Source of the DNA: Cytophagaceae bacterium UBA7467
GTDB lineage: Bacteria > Bacteroidota > Bacteroidia > Cytophagales > Spirosomataceae
Assembly (NCBI GenBank): GCA_002479785.1
Contig: DLPD01000025.1
Span: 7,740 to 71,739, forward strand
DNA: 64,000 nucleotides
Direction of reading: 5' to 3'
Below the pieces are notes generated by a model. The model was not told the origin of the DNA. It did not search any database and was given only the letters and a program-made list of their open reading frames with translations. Made by a program: the position numbers and the translations under genes. This document shows, one piece after another, positions 42,795 to 51,720 of this stretch. Positions within the stretch are counted from its first letter, which is position 1, and every line of letters begins with the position of its first letter.

Positions 42795-44153
42795 TTATTC
42801 GACCTCCAAATCCTCAAAATTCACCCTCTTCGCCCTCACATAAAAGCGCCAAGAAAGCAGCGCAGAGGAGCAAATTAAACTCGCGGTTAATCCAACCCAA
42901 ATGCCTACGGCACCTACTTTTTCGTAAATACCTATATAATAACAGAGTGGAATTCCAACTCCCCAATAGGAGATAACGGTGATGGCGGTAGGGATTTTGT
43001 AATCCTGGAGTCCACGTAATAATCCGAGTGAAACGGCCTGAATACCATCAAATAGCTGAAATATGGCACCCCAAACTACCAAAGTAGCCGCAATCGCTAT
43101 GACCGGTAATTCTTGGGTATATCCTCGCACTAAGTATTCTCTTCCGAAGTAGAATACCAAAGCACAAGCCCCCATAAACAAGATGGAGAGGATTAAGGCT
43201 GCTTTCCCAGACTCAATGATTCCGGCGCGGTTGCGTTCCCCTATGGCTGTTCCAACATTAATTCCGCCTGCAACTGCGATGCCTGTAGCCATCATATAGG
43301 TGATAGATGCCATGTTAATAGCAACGATATGAGCTGCCTGCGCAGTGACTGAAATCCAGCCCATCATTACGACGGCCATCCCGAACGTCGCAATCTCAAA
43401 GAAACCTTGCATGCCGGATGGAATTCCGATGCGCAGAATATTTTTCTCTAAAACATTCTTCACTGAATGTACATGCCCTTTGCGCAGGTAAGGTTTAAAT
43501 TCTTCTCTTGTGAATACATAAATGGCCAATGTACTTGCCATAAATAGGCGAGAAAGTAAGGTTGAAATGCCCGATCCAAATAGTCCCAGGGCCGGGAAAC
43601 CCCATAAACCATTGATCAAAATATGGTTACCAAACACATTCAAGGCCAAGGCAATAAGGGTTATCGTCATCCCTACCGTTGTACGTTGCAATCCATCCAT
43701 GAAGCTCTTCAAGGCAATGAACCAAAAAATGGGTAACACGGAAATGGATATCAAACTCAAAAAGGGAAGGGTTAAGATTTTATTGGCTTCTGTTTGGCCA
43801 AATAAATCATAATTCAGCCCGACAATTCCGGTGATAAGTATAGTGACTACACCTAAAAGCGTAGCTACTCTTAAATTTGCGCGCAAAAGGTTTCCGCATT
43901 CTGTTTTATCCCCTTCTGCCACTGCTTTTGAAATCATGGGTGATACGATTTGCAAGCAGATGATTCCCACTACAGCAACGGTAAAGAAAATAGATCCAGC
44001 CATACCGGAGGCACCTAAGCTTTCTGCGGCGCCAGAGGACATTTGGCCTACTTGAATGGTGTCAGCGAGACCCATTAACATAACGCCCAATTCGCCTACC
44101 ACGATGGGTAAGGCTAATTGGACGGTCTGTTTGATTTTAGCAAGAAAGGACAT
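42795..44153 (-). CDS. MATE-family multidrug/sodium antiporter
   Basis: A 452-residue membrane protein with about twelve helices in two homologous halves. It starts with LALPIVVGELGVMLMGLADTIQVGQMS, the first-helix signature of NorM/MATE pumps, and the second half begins near GIPSGMQGFFEIATFGMA. It extrudes cationic compounds in exchange for sodium ions or protons; the substrate is not predictable. Its ATG overlaps the murA stop (TAATG), so both are on one message. Confidence 0.9.
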   Translation of the reverse strand: MSFLAKIKQTVQLALPIVVGELGVMLMGLADTIQVGQMSSGAAESLGASGMAGSIFFTVAVVGIICLQIVSPMISKAVAEGDKTECGNLLRANLRVATLLGVVTILITGIVGLNYDLFGQTEANKILTLPFLSLISISVLPIFWFIALKSFMDGLQRTTVGMTITLIALALNVFGNHILINGLWGFPALGLFGSGISTLLSRLFMASTLAIYVFTREEFKPYLRKGHVHSVKNVLEKNILRIGIPSGMQGFFEIATFGMAVVMMGWISVTAQAAHIVAINMASITYMMATGIAVAGGINVGTAIGERNRAGIIESGKAALILSILFMGACALVFYFGREYLVRGYTQELPVIAIAATLVVWGAIFQLFDGIQAVSLGLLRGLQDYKIPTAITVISYWGVGIPLCYYIGIYEKVGAVGIWVGLTASLICSSALLSWRFYVRAKRVNFEDLEVE

Positions 44154-45460
44154 TAGATACGAACGATTTCGGCGCCGATGGCATTCAAGCGCGTATCAAT
44201 GTTTTGGTAACCACGATCGATTTGTTCAATGTTATCGATGATGGAAGTTCCATTAGCGGACATGGCAGCAATTAAAAGGGAAACACCCGCACGGATGTCA
44301 GGAGACGACATGCGGATACCTTTTAAGGTTTGCTTGCGATCGAAACCAACAACCGTGGCGCGGTGTGGATCACAAAGGATGATTTGGGCACCCATTTCGA
44401 TCAAACGGTCCACGAAGAATAGACGTGATTCGAACATTTTTTGGTGGATTAACACCGTTCCTTTGGCCTGAATCGCCGTCACTAAAATGATCGATAATAA
44501 GTCTGGTGTGAAACCTGGCCACGGGTGGTCAGAGATCGTTAACATCGAGCCATCGATGAAGTTTTCTAATTCATAGTGCTCTTGTGACGGAATGAAAATA
44601 TCATCGCCGCGGAATTCCATTTTGATTCCTAGTTTTTTGAAAACATCAGGAATGATCCCTAGTTCTGGTATTTGGCAGTTTTTGATGGTTATTTCAGATT
44701 GTGTCATCACCGCTAAACCGATGAATGAACCGATCTCGATCATATCTGGAAGCATTGTGTGCTCTGTTCCGTGCAATTCGTCTACACCCTCGATGATCAA
44801 CATGTTCGAACCGATGCCTGAGATTTTCGCTCCCATGCGGTTTAACATCTTACTCAATTGTTGTAAATAAGGTTCGCAAGCGGCGTTGTAGATGGTTGTC
44901 TTGCCTTTGGCTAACACCGCTGCCATCAAAATATTCGCCGTTCCTGTTACAGATGCTTCATCTAATAACATGTATGCGCCTTGTAATTGCGATGCATCCA
45001 CTTCGTAGATTCCACCATCTTCAGGGCTGTAGTTGAATTTAGCGCCTAACTTCATGAAGCCAAAGAAGTGGGTATCCAATCTTCTGCGGCCTATTTTGTC
45101 TCCACCCGGGGAAGGAATACGTCCTTTTTTGAAGCGGGCTAACGTAGGTCCTAAAAGCATGACCGATCCGCGAAGGGCCGCTGCTTTCTTCTTGTACGTT
45201 TCTGATTCTAAGTAATCAATGTTCACTTGTGAGGCATCGAATTCAATGCTTGACTCGGATAAACGACGCATACTCACGCCCATATCGCCTAATAAGTCAA
45301 TTAGTTGATTGACGTCGCGAATGTTCGGGATATTGTGAATGGTTACAGGTTCTGCTGTTAAAACCACGGCACACAAAATCTGCAATGCTTCGTTTTTTGC
45401 TCCTTGAGGAGTAATTTCTCCTTTTAAACGGCGGCCACCGGTTACTTTAAATGATGCCAT
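44153..45460 (-). CDS. murA: UDP-N-acetylglucosamine enolpyruvyl transferase with Asp at the Cys115 position
   Basis: A 435-residue EPSP-synthase-fold enzyme for the first committed step of peptidoglycan synthesis. Lys22-Asn23 (QGAKNEAL) is conserved. The active-site loop reads PSPGGDKIGRRRLDTH: Asp121 stands where E. coli MurA has Cys115, the residue alkylated by fosfomycin. The C-terminal RAGVSLLIAAMSANG and ERGYQNID-like DRGYQNID motifs are present. It lies in a minus-strand set with the MATE gene downstream and the DUF4290 gene 6 bases upstream. Confidence 0.95.
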   Translation of the reverse strand: MASFKVTGGRRLKGEITPQGAKNEALQILCAVVLTAEPVTIHNIPNIRDVNQLIDLLGDMGVSMRRLSESSIEFDASQVNIDYLESETYKKKAAALRGSVMLLGPTLARFKKGRIPSPGGDKIGRRRLDTHFFGFMKLGAKFNYSPEDGGIYEVDASQLQGAYMLLDEASVTGTANILMAAVLAKGKTTIYNAACEPYLQQLSKMLNRMGAKISGIGSNMLIIEGVDELHGTEHTMLPDMIEIGSFIGLAVMTQSEITIKNCQIPELGIIPDVFKKLGIKMEFRGDDIFIPSQEHYELENFIDGSMLTISDHPWPGFTPDLLSIILVTAIQAKGTVLIHQKMFESRLFFVDRLIEMGAQIILCDPHRATVVGFDRKQTLKGIRMSSPDIRAGVSLLIAAMSANGTSIIDNIEQIDRGYQNIDTRLNAIGAEIVRI

Positions 45461-45466
45461 AAATGA

Positions 45467-46129
45467 TTACTTATTTTTACGGAAATTGTTATTTCGGTTG
45501 TTATTATTGTTTCTGAAGTTATTCTTCCGGTAATTATTGTTTCGGTTATTGTTATTGCTATTCGGGTATTCTGGTGCGTTATAGGCATTTCTAGCGTTAT
45601 TTGCCACTTTAGCGTGACCTAATCCCTCTTGCGAAAGTTCGTCCACGATAGTACCTAATAGGTTTTCCGACATCTCTTTGATGTTTTGCCAAATCACCGT
45701 ATCGTCCACCGATTCCTTGTTCCAGGTTACATAAAAACCTTTCATTAAGCGGGCGATATACGCTACTAAAATTTTCTTATCCTCTACTTTTTCTTCTGCT
45801 ATAGCGCGAAGAATTAATAATTCTACGTTGCGGCCATAGTGCTTGAAACGCAAGTTATGCTGGTTATACGCCACTTTGCGAGGCGCTTTTCCTAGCGATT
45901 CAGGAGAGGGTGGAGGAAAAGGGCCAGTCACATTCAGTTGGAAGTTTGACATGATGTATAAATCATCCCAAAGCTTCTTCGAATAATCTTGGCTATTGTC
46001 CTTCATGTTTGGGTGGATTTGTTTCATCACTTCCACCATCAAATAAGCGTATTTTGTCCTTTGCTCTTCATCTGCAATGGTCAAAATATAATTCACTAAT
46101 TTTTGAACACTCGATCCGTATTCTTTCAT
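45467..46129 (-). CDS. DUF4290 family protein with Asn-rich tail
   Basis: A 220-residue protein of the Bacteroidota DUF4290 family: YILTIADEEQRTKYAYLMVEVMKQIHP and FPPPSPESLGKAPRKVAYNQ. The last 40 residues are a low-complexity Asn/Arg/Lys tail of the NNNRNNN type, probably disordered and able to bind nucleic acid or peptidoglycan; this is a guess. It has no signal peptide. Function unknown; the linkage to murA is common in the group. Confidence 0.8.
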   Translation of the reverse strand: MKEYGSSVQKLVNYILTIADEEQRTKYAYLMVEVMKQIHPNMKDNSQDYSKKLWDDLYIMSNFQLNVTGPFPPPSPESLGKAPRKVAYNQHNLRFKHYGRNVELLILRAIAEEKVEDKKILVAYIARLMKGFYVTWNKESVDDTVIWQNIKEMSENLLGTIVDELSQEGLGHAKVANNARNAYNAPEYPNSNNNNRNNNYRKNNFRNNNNNRNNNFRKNK

Positions 46130-46141
46130 ATTTCTGTGCTC

Positions 46142-46492
46142 TTAAAGCATTAAATTCAATAAAATGCGCGGTACAGCGACAAGTAAAAAGACGATAATCG
46201 CCCAAATTGCCATCACTAAAACCGCTCCAGCAGCATAATCTTTGGCCTTCTTCGCTAATTCACTTTGTTCCGGCGAAACCAAATCGGTGATACGCTCTAA
46301 GGAGGTATTCAACAATTCAGCCACCCAAACACCCGCCACCGCCAAGGAAATCCAAAGCCATTCCGATGCCTCGAATCCTACTTTCCAGCCCACATAAATC
46401 ACCACAGCCGTGCTCACTAAATGAAAACGCGCATTGCGTTCATTCTTGATGAGTTCCACTAGGCCATTGATTGCGTGCTTTAAACCAAACAT
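46142..46492 (-). CDS. dgkA: Diacylglycerol/undecaprenol kinase family protein
   Basis: A 116-residue membrane protein from the ATG at 46492, one base after the asnS stop. It has three hydrophobic helices and the DgkA signature EWLWISLAVAGVWVAELLNTSLERITDLV with the conserved Glu and Asn. NERNARFHL at the N-terminus is the usual motif. In many bacteria this family phosphorylates undecaprenol to recycle the lipid carrier for cell-wall synthesis, which would suit its place near murA. A longer frame reading into asnS is rejected. Confidence 0.88.
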   Translation of the reverse strand: MFGLKHAINGLVELIKNERNARFHLVSTAVVIYVGWKVGFEASEWLWISLAVAGVWVAELLNTSLERITDLVSPEQSELAKKAKDYAAGAVLVMAIWAIIVFLLVAVPRILLNLML

Positions 46493-46493
46493 T

Positions 46494-47939
46494 TTAGAAT
46501 TCAGCCGTTTTAGGGGTACGTGGGAACGGAATAACGTCACGGATATTGCTCATACCCGTCACAAATAAGACTAAACGCTCGAATCCAAGTCCGAAACCCG
46601 CGTGTGGAGCAGATCCGAATTGACGTGTTTCTAAATACCACCAGATAGAATCTTCCTCGATTCCTACCTCTTTCGTGCGTTGCAATAATTTCGCATAATC
46701 ATCTTCACGCTGCGATCCACCGATAATTTCTCCAATTCCTGGGAATAAAACATCCATCGCGCGAACCGTTTTACCGTCTTCGTCAAGCTTCATGTAAAAG
46801 GCCTTGATGTCTTTAGGGTAGTTCGTAAGAATAACCGGTTTTTTGAAGTGTTTCTCGACTAAATAACGCTCGTGCTCCGATTGAAGGTCGATTCCCCATT
46901 CTACTGGATAGACGAATTTACCATTTTTGTGCGCTTTGGAGTTTAACAAAATGTCGATAGCTTCTGTGTAGGTCAAACGTTCGAATTCGTTTTCAGTCAC
47001 GAAACGCAACTTTTCAGATAAAGTCATTTCAGACTGCTCTTCTTTCTTTTTGTTCTTTTCCTCTTCGATTAAGCGTTTTTCTAAGAAAGCAATATCGTCA
47101 GCGCAGTGATCTAAGGCATATTTGATACAGAATTTAGTGAAGTCCTCCGCTAAATTCATATTATCCGCTAATTCATAAAATGCGACTTCCGGTTCGATCA
47201 TCCAGAACTCCGCTAAGTGGCGGGTGGTGTTCGAATTCTCTGCGCGGAAAGTAGGGCCGAACGTATATACTTTGGACAAAGCCATCGCTCCTAATTCACC
47301 CTCTAATTGTCCTGAAACCGTCAAATTCGTCTCTTTTCCAAAGAAATCTTCTTTGTAATCCACTTTGCCCTCTTCTGTTAAAGGAGGATTAATCGGGTCC
47401 AAAGTTGTCACTCGGAACATCTCGCCAGCACCCTCTGCATCCGACCCTGTAATGATAGGTGTGTGTAAATAGAAGAATCCGTTAGTGTTGAAATAGGTAT
47501 GAATCGCGTAAGCCAAAGCATGGCGGATACGCAAAATGGCAGAAAATGTATTCGTCCGTGGACGTAAGTGGGCAATCTCGCGTAAGAACTCTAAAGAGTG
47601 TTTCTTAGGTTGTAAAGGGTATTTCTCCGGATCAGCGGTTCCATAAACCTCGATGGAAACGACTTCTACTTCTACGCTTTGGCCTTGACCTTGGGAGGCA
47701 ATTAATTTACCTGTGACGGCGATACAAGATCCCGTAGTCACTAATTTTAACGTTTCTTCCGAAACAGTTCCCTCGGAAACGACTGCTTGAATATTGTGGA
47801 TGGTCGACCCATCATTAATCGCAATAAACGCGACAGAAGAGGAAACTCTTTTCGTACGAACCCAACCTTTCACGACGATGCTCTGCTGCGTGGGAGTTAA
47901 ACCTAGTATTTCTTTGATTTGCATAAATGACTCGGGCAT
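46494..47939 (-). CDS. asnS: Asparaginyl-tRNA synthetase
   Basis: A class IIb synthetase of 481 residues from the ATG at 47939; a second ATG five codons on, at 47924, is also possible. The N-terminal OB-fold anticodon-binding domain begins at VVKGWVRTKR. The catalytic core has motif 2 FRAENSNTTRHLAEFWMIEPE and motif 3 GFGLGFERLVLFVTG. The insert EKRLIEEEKNKKKEEQ is a charged helix seen in Bacteroidota enzymes. A short hairpin lies in the leader, and rpoN is divergent. Confidence 0.95.
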   Translation of the reverse strand: MPESFMQIKEILGLTPTQQSIVVKGWVRTKRVSSSVAFIAINDGSTIHNIQAVVSEGTVSEETLKLVTTGSCIAVTGKLIASQGQGQSVEVEVVSIEVYGTADPEKYPLQPKKHSLEFLREIAHLRPRTNTFSAILRIRHALAYAIHTYFNTNGFFYLHTPIITGSDAEGAGEMFRVTTLDPINPPLTEEGKVDYKEDFFGKETNLTVSGQLEGELGAMALSKVYTFGPTFRAENSNTTRHLAEFWMIEPEVAFYELADNMNLAEDFTKFCIKYALDHCADDIAFLEKRLIEEEKNKKKEEQSEMTLSEKLRFVTENEFERLTYTEAIDILLNSKAHKNGKFVYPVEWGIDLQSEHERYLVEKHFKKPVILTNYPKDIKAFYMKLDEDGKTVRAMDVLFPGIGEIIGGSQREDDYAKLLQRTKEVGIEEDSIWWYLETRQFGSAPHAGFGLGFERLVLFVTGMSNIRDVIPFPRTPKTAEF

Positions 47940-47952
47940 TGTTAATAAAAAG

Positions 47953-47983
47953 GCCTCAATAGAGGCAATAACCCTCAAAAATA
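47953..47983 (-). promoter_or_regulatory. Promoter and leader hairpin of asnS
   Basis: On the minus strand TATTTTTG (47983-47976) fits the -7 box, followed closely by the hairpin GCCTC-TATT-GAGGC (47966-47953) with a TTTTT run, and then the ATG 13 bases later. The hairpin would sit at the very 5' end of the transcript. Confidence 0.4.
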
Positions 47984-48031
47984 CGGATAAAAAACCGATT
48001 TATTTTATTTATTTGTAATTAAAAATCGGCT

Positions 48032-48039
48032 TATCTTTG
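48032..48039 (+). promoter_or_regulatory. Putative -7 box of rpoN
   Basis: TATCTTTG is a perfect TAnnTTTG, 18 bases before the rpoN ATG. The nearest TTTG (48012-48015) gives a short 16-base spacer, so support is partial. Confidence 0.45.
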
Positions 48040-48057
48040 GTGTATATTACTTAGGCC

Positions 48058-49485
48058 ATGCAGGGATTATCCTTAAAACAGAATCAACAACAGAACCTCT
48101 CGCCACAACAGATACAATTTATCAAGTTGTTGCAGATTCCTACCGCAGAATTAGCGGCTAGGATAGAGGAGGAATTGGAGGATAATCCGGCTTTAGAGGA
48201 GGGTTTAGATCATCAGGAGGAGCAAGAACCCCGGGAAACCCTGGATGATCTGGAGCGTGAGGAAATGGAAGTGGGGGATTACCTGCAAGATGATTATGCC
48301 GGCTACAAGATGGCCGGGGATTCGTATGATCCTAATGAGGAGACCCGTGAACGCCCTTTGGCCACCGAATCGAGCACTCAAGAATATCTGTTAAACCAAA
48401 TCCGTTACGTCGTAAGTACCGAGCGAGAGGAAGTTCTCGCTCAGCAAATTATTGGTTCCTTAGAAGAGGATGGTTATTTGCGCCGGAATATTGAAAGCAT
48501 TGTGAATGATCTAGCCTTTACGCAGGGCTTTGAGACTGATTATGATGAAGTCGAACAGGTATTGTTTAAAGTGCAGTCTCTAGATCCGGCTGGTATCGCA
48601 GCTCGTTCCTTGCAGGAATGTCTTTCCTTGCAATTGCACCGCAAAGAATCCGAGGCGCCAGCCCATATTTTGGCTATTCGTTTAGTGGATGATTTTTTTG
48701 AGGAGTTTTCCAAAAAACATTTCAACGTCTTACTCGCTAAACTCGCTATCACAGAGGAGGAGCTCAAAAAGGCAATGCAAGTCATTACCCATTTGAATCC
48801 CAAACCCGGTGGGGGAGACGACGCCCCTATTGCGCCTTATTTGCAGCCAGATTTTATCATTACGAACCTAAACGGTAAGATTGAAATCAAAATCAATGGC
48901 AAAAATGCTCCCGAACTTCGGGTATCTCGTGCTTTCCAAGAGATGTTGCAGACCTATGATAAAGGCGATAAGCAACAAAAGGACATCAAAGAGGCCGTTA
49001 CTTTTATCAAACACAAATTAGATTCGGCTTCCTGGTTCATTTCAGCCATTCAGCAACGCCAAGGCACCTTGATGAAAACAATGGAAAGTATCGTAGCAAA
49101 GCAATATGATTTCTTTTTGACAGGAGATGAGGCCGTTTTGAAGCCGATGAAGATGAAAGAAATCGCCGCGATGATCGAAATGGATATTTCTACGGTCTCT
49201 CGGGTGGTTTCTGCGAAGTCAGTCCAAACGGACTTTGGCATTTATCCCCTCAAATACTTCTTCTCCGAAGGCATCACTCACGAATCTGGGGAGGATTTCT
49301 CAACCCGAGAGGTGAAGAATATTTTGCGTGAGATTATCGAACAAGAACCGAGCTCAGAACCGCATTCGGATGAAGATTTAGAACAATTATTACTCGAACG
49401 CGGCTTTGTCGTGAAGCGCAGAACCGTCGCTAAATACCGCGATCAGCTGGGGATACCGGTGGCGAGGTTGCGGAAACATTTATAA
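48058..49485 (+). CDS. rpoN: RNA polymerase sigma-54 factor
   Basis: A 475-residue factor. Region I is a Gln/Leu-rich N-terminus (LSLKQNQQQNLSPQQIQFIKL) that contacts activators. Region II is acidic (LDDLEREEMEVGD). The core-binding part includes SLDPAGIAARSLQECL, and the C-terminal DNA-binding part ends in the RpoN box RRTVAKYRDQL. It directs polymerase to -24/-12 promoters and needs AAA+ activators, none of which is encoded in this window. It is divergent from asnS and 9 bases before the hydratase gene. Confidence 0.95.
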   Translation: MQGLSLKQNQQQNLSPQQIQFIKLLQIPTAELAARIEEELEDNPALEEGLDHQEEQEPRETLDDLEREEMEVGDYLQDDYAGYKMAGDSYDPNEETRERPLATESSTQEYLLNQIRYVVSTEREEVLAQQIIGSLEEDGYLRRNIESIVNDLAFTQGFETDYDEVEQVLFKVQSLDPAGIAARSLQECLSLQLHRKESEAPAHILAIRLVDDFFEEFSKKHFNVLLAKLAITEEELKKAMQVITHLNPKPGGGDDAPIAPYLQPDFIITNLNGKIEIKINGKNAPELRVSRAFQEMLQTYDKGDKQQKDIKEAVTFIKHKLDSASWFISAIQQRQGTLMKTMESIVAKQYDFFLTGDEAVLKPMKMKEIAAMIEMDISTVSRVVSAKSVQTDFGIYPLKYFFSEGITHESGEDFSTREVKNILREIIEQEPSSEPHSDEDLEQLLLERGFVVKRRTVAKYRDQLGIPVARLRKHL

Positions 49486-49494
49486 TCAGAAGCT

Positions 49495-50271
49495 ATGACT
49501 TTCAACTACCTAAAGCTCCACCGCAACGGCCCCATCTGGACAGTGACATTACATCGTCCTGAAGTTTACAATGCCTTGAATGCAGGATTAATTCATGAAA
49601 TCAGGGAAGTGGCAGAGGCTGCACAAATGGATGATGAGGTCCGAGTATTGCTTATTACTGGCGAAGGGAAGGCCTTTTGTTCTGGCGCAGACTTGAAGTC
49701 AGGAGTAACTGACCCGAATCTGGGTAATGTATTACGCGCTACCTATAATCCGATGATTATGGCTCTGCGTGGATTAAATAAGCCTGTTATTGGAGCAATC
49801 AATGGGGTAGCTGCGGGTGCCGGCTGTAGTTTAGCGTTAGCCTGTGATTATCTCATCGCGCACGAGGATGCTTATTTTTCGGAGTTATTTGTTCAAATCG
49901 GTTTAGCCATGGACGCTGGTTCTACCGCCTTTTTAATGCAGTCAGTAGGCTATCATCGCGCATTTGATTTAGCCACCACTGGTAGAAAACTAGGAGCTTC
50001 TGAGGCGAAAGAAATGGGATTGGTGGCAGAAGTAGTTTCTGAAGGAGAATGGGAGACAAAGGTGCATGAGGTGGCTTTAGCTTTTTCCAAGAAAGCAACT
50101 CTCGCGATTTCGCTTATGAAGCGTAGTTTGCAACGCGCTTATAATCAGGATTTAGAAGCAACCCTAGCTTTGGAAGCAGAAGAGCAAACGACCTTGGGTC
50201 ACAGTGAAGACTTTGCGGAAGGGGTGACTGCCTTTATGCAGAAAAGGGCTCCTCATTTCAAAGGGAAATAA
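49495..50271 (+). CDS. Enoyl-CoA hydratase/isomerase family protein
   Basis: A 258-residue crotonase-fold enzyme. The oxyanion-hole segments are GKAFCSGADLKSG and NGVAAGAGCSLALACDYL. FVQIGLAMDAGSTAFL, with Asp in place of the hydratase Glu, resembles PaaG/PaaF-type isomerases more than FadB. It acts on a CoA thioester in fatty-acid or phenylacetate breakdown; no other pathway genes are nearby, so the substrate is open. Confidence 0.85.
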   Translation: MTFNYLKLHRNGPIWTVTLHRPEVYNALNAGLIHEIREVAEAAQMDDEVRVLLITGEGKAFCSGADLKSGVTDPNLGNVLRATYNPMIMALRGLNKPVIGAINGVAAGAGCSLALACDYLIAHEDAYFSELFVQIGLAMDAGSTAFLMQSVGYHRAFDLATTGRKLGASEAKEMGLVAEVVSEGEWETKVHEVALAFSKKATLAISLMKRSLQRAYNQDLEATLALEAEEQTTLGHSEDFAEGVTAFMQKRAPHFKGK

Positions 50272-50297
50272 TTTTTTCGAAAATTTTAGAAGATAGT

Positions 50298-50328
50298 TTT
50301 TCATTTTACCAAAGAAATTCTACCTTTG
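50298..50328 (+). promoter_or_regulatory. Promoter of tRNA-Arg(ACG)
   Basis: TTTT (50298-50301), 19 bases, then TACCTTTG (50321-50328), a perfect TAnnTTTG with one mismatch in the -33 box. The tRNA begins 18 bases after it. Confidence 0.6.
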
Positions 50329-50346
50329 CAATCCCGAAAGGGCAAT

Positions 50347-50420
50347 GGTTGCGTAGCTCAACTGGATAGAGCATCTCACTACGGATGAGAAGGTTTGGGG
50401 TTCGAATCCCTACGCGACCA
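50347..50420 (+). tRNA. tRNA-Arg (anticodon ACG)
   Basis: A 74-base cloverleaf: acceptor GGTTGCG with CGCGACC, D arm GCTC/GAGC, anticodon stem TCTCA/TGAGA with loop CTACGGA (ACG, presumably edited to ICG), variable loop AGGTT, and T arm TGGGG-TTCGAAT-CCCTA. Discriminator A; CCA not encoded. Confidence 0.95.
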
Positions 50421-50428
50421 CTGAAATG

Positions 50429-50465
50429 AAAAGACCTGTTCGAAAGTGCAGGTCTTTTTGTTTTT
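50429..50465. terminator. Terminator after tRNA-Arg(ACG)
   Basis: AAAAGACCTG (50429-50438) pairs with CAGGTCTTTT (50449-50458), followed by a T-rich run. It lies between the tRNA and the convergent phosphodiesterase gene and can serve both. Confidence 0.88.
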
Positions 50466-50475
50466 CATTTGTTCT

Positions 50476-51720
50476 CTATTTTAGGGCCTTTTCCAGCATC
50501 TTTAAATCCCCATCAATGGCTTTAGGATCATAGTTTAATCCGAGGATTTTAGCCACAAAAGGGTAGACGTTCACGTTCTCGAATCCATCTAATTTCATTC
50601 CCGATTTGATGGCGGGTCCCCAAGCTTGGAAACTAGCACGCATTTCAGGTAGCGCCGTGTCAAAACCGTGTTTGCCTTTCGAGGTTTTGCGCGTGGAGAG
50701 GTTGAATACTTGCGGGAGTTTGGGTACTAATAAAAGATCCCCTAAACGGTTAAAACGATCATCTGATTTGCGGTAATGCCAATGCGCTGGGGTCTCATCC
50801 AGCCGAAAAGTCGTAAAACGCGCATCCTTTTTCAATTCTTGGTAGGTGGAATCGATTTTCGAAGAATCTTTGGCATACACATGCAACAGAGCATCTCCCC
50901 AAGGTACCTGAAACGCCGCGGTATTCAATGGCGCAGGCTTACTTATCGTATTCACATTGTCCACCTCTTTCATGCCGTGATCAGAGACAAATACAAAGTT
51001 GATGGGCAAGCCTAAAGGAGCCACAGCTTCCTCTAAATCAGCGATCGCCTGATCGACAAATTGGACCGATTGCTTTACACGCGGATCTTCAGGACCAAAT
51101 TCGTGGGCATCGTGATCCACCTCTGGGAAATAGAAGGTGATTAAATGTGGACGCTTATCCGCGGGTAAGGAAAGCCAATTTTTGACCTGAGCGATACGTT
51201 TTTTGATATCGATGACCTCGTTGTATACATAATAATAGGAGGGATAAGTGTCTTGAATATTTGCATCGGAAGCCACCCAGTAAAAACTAGCGGCCATCAT
51301 TTGTTGTTTTTCCGCCAGTACCCAAAGTGGCGTTCCGCCATACCATTTTCCCTCTCCCACCATTTTCTTGTTGGACATACGGTACTCTTGGCCTGAATGA
51401 ACGTCTAGATAGGTATTGTCTACTAAACCGTGGTGCGCAGGGTATAAACCCGTGGCGATGCTGTAGTGATTAGGGAATGTTAATGACGGGTAGGAGGGTT
51501 GCATATAGCTCGCCTTTACGCCGGACGCTTCTTTCGATTGCAGGAATTTAGCCTCGTATTTGTGTGAAAAATCGGACCGAAAACCATCTGCTGAAATCAG
51601 GATGACATACGGCTTTTCTTGTTGGATCTTGGCGTTAGAACGGCCCGCAATGATGTGTTGGGTCGTATCTTGTGCCCAAGCCGAAAGGCTTATCAACATC
51701 AAAAAAAGTATAATTCTCAT
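50476..51720 (-). CDS. Alkaline phosphatase superfamily nucleotide pyrophosphatase/phosphodiesterase
   Basis: A 414-residue exported enzyme with a signal peptide (IILFLMLISLSAWAQ). The metal sites of the NPP family are visible: ISADGFRSDF, the nucleophile Thr region SYPSLTFPNHYSIATG, FPEVDHDAHEFGP and VSDHGM. Such enzymes hydrolyse phosphodiester or pyrophosphate bonds of nucleotides or lipids in the periplasm. Its ATG overlaps the stop of the helicase gene by 4 bases. Confidence 0.88.
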   Translation of the reverse strand: MRIILFLMLISLSAWAQDTTQHIIAGRSNAKIQQEKPYVILISADGFRSDFSHKYEAKFLQSKEASGVKASYMQPSYPSLTFPNHYSIATGLYPAHHGLVDNTYLDVHSGQEYRMSNKKMVGEGKWYGGTPLWVLAEKQQMMAASFYWVASDANIQDTYPSYYYVYNEVIDIKKRIAQVKNWLSLPADKRPHLITFYFPEVDHDAHEFGPEDPRVKQSVQFVDQAIADLEEAVAPLGLPINFVFVSDHGMKEVDNVNTISKPAPLNTAAFQVPWGDALLHVYAKDSSKIDSTYQELKKDARFTTFRLDETPAHWHYRKSDDRFNRLGDLLLVPKLPQVFNLSTRKTSKGKHGFDTALPEMRASFQAWGPAIKSGMKLDGFENVNVYPFVAKILGLNYDPKAIDGDLKMLEKALK

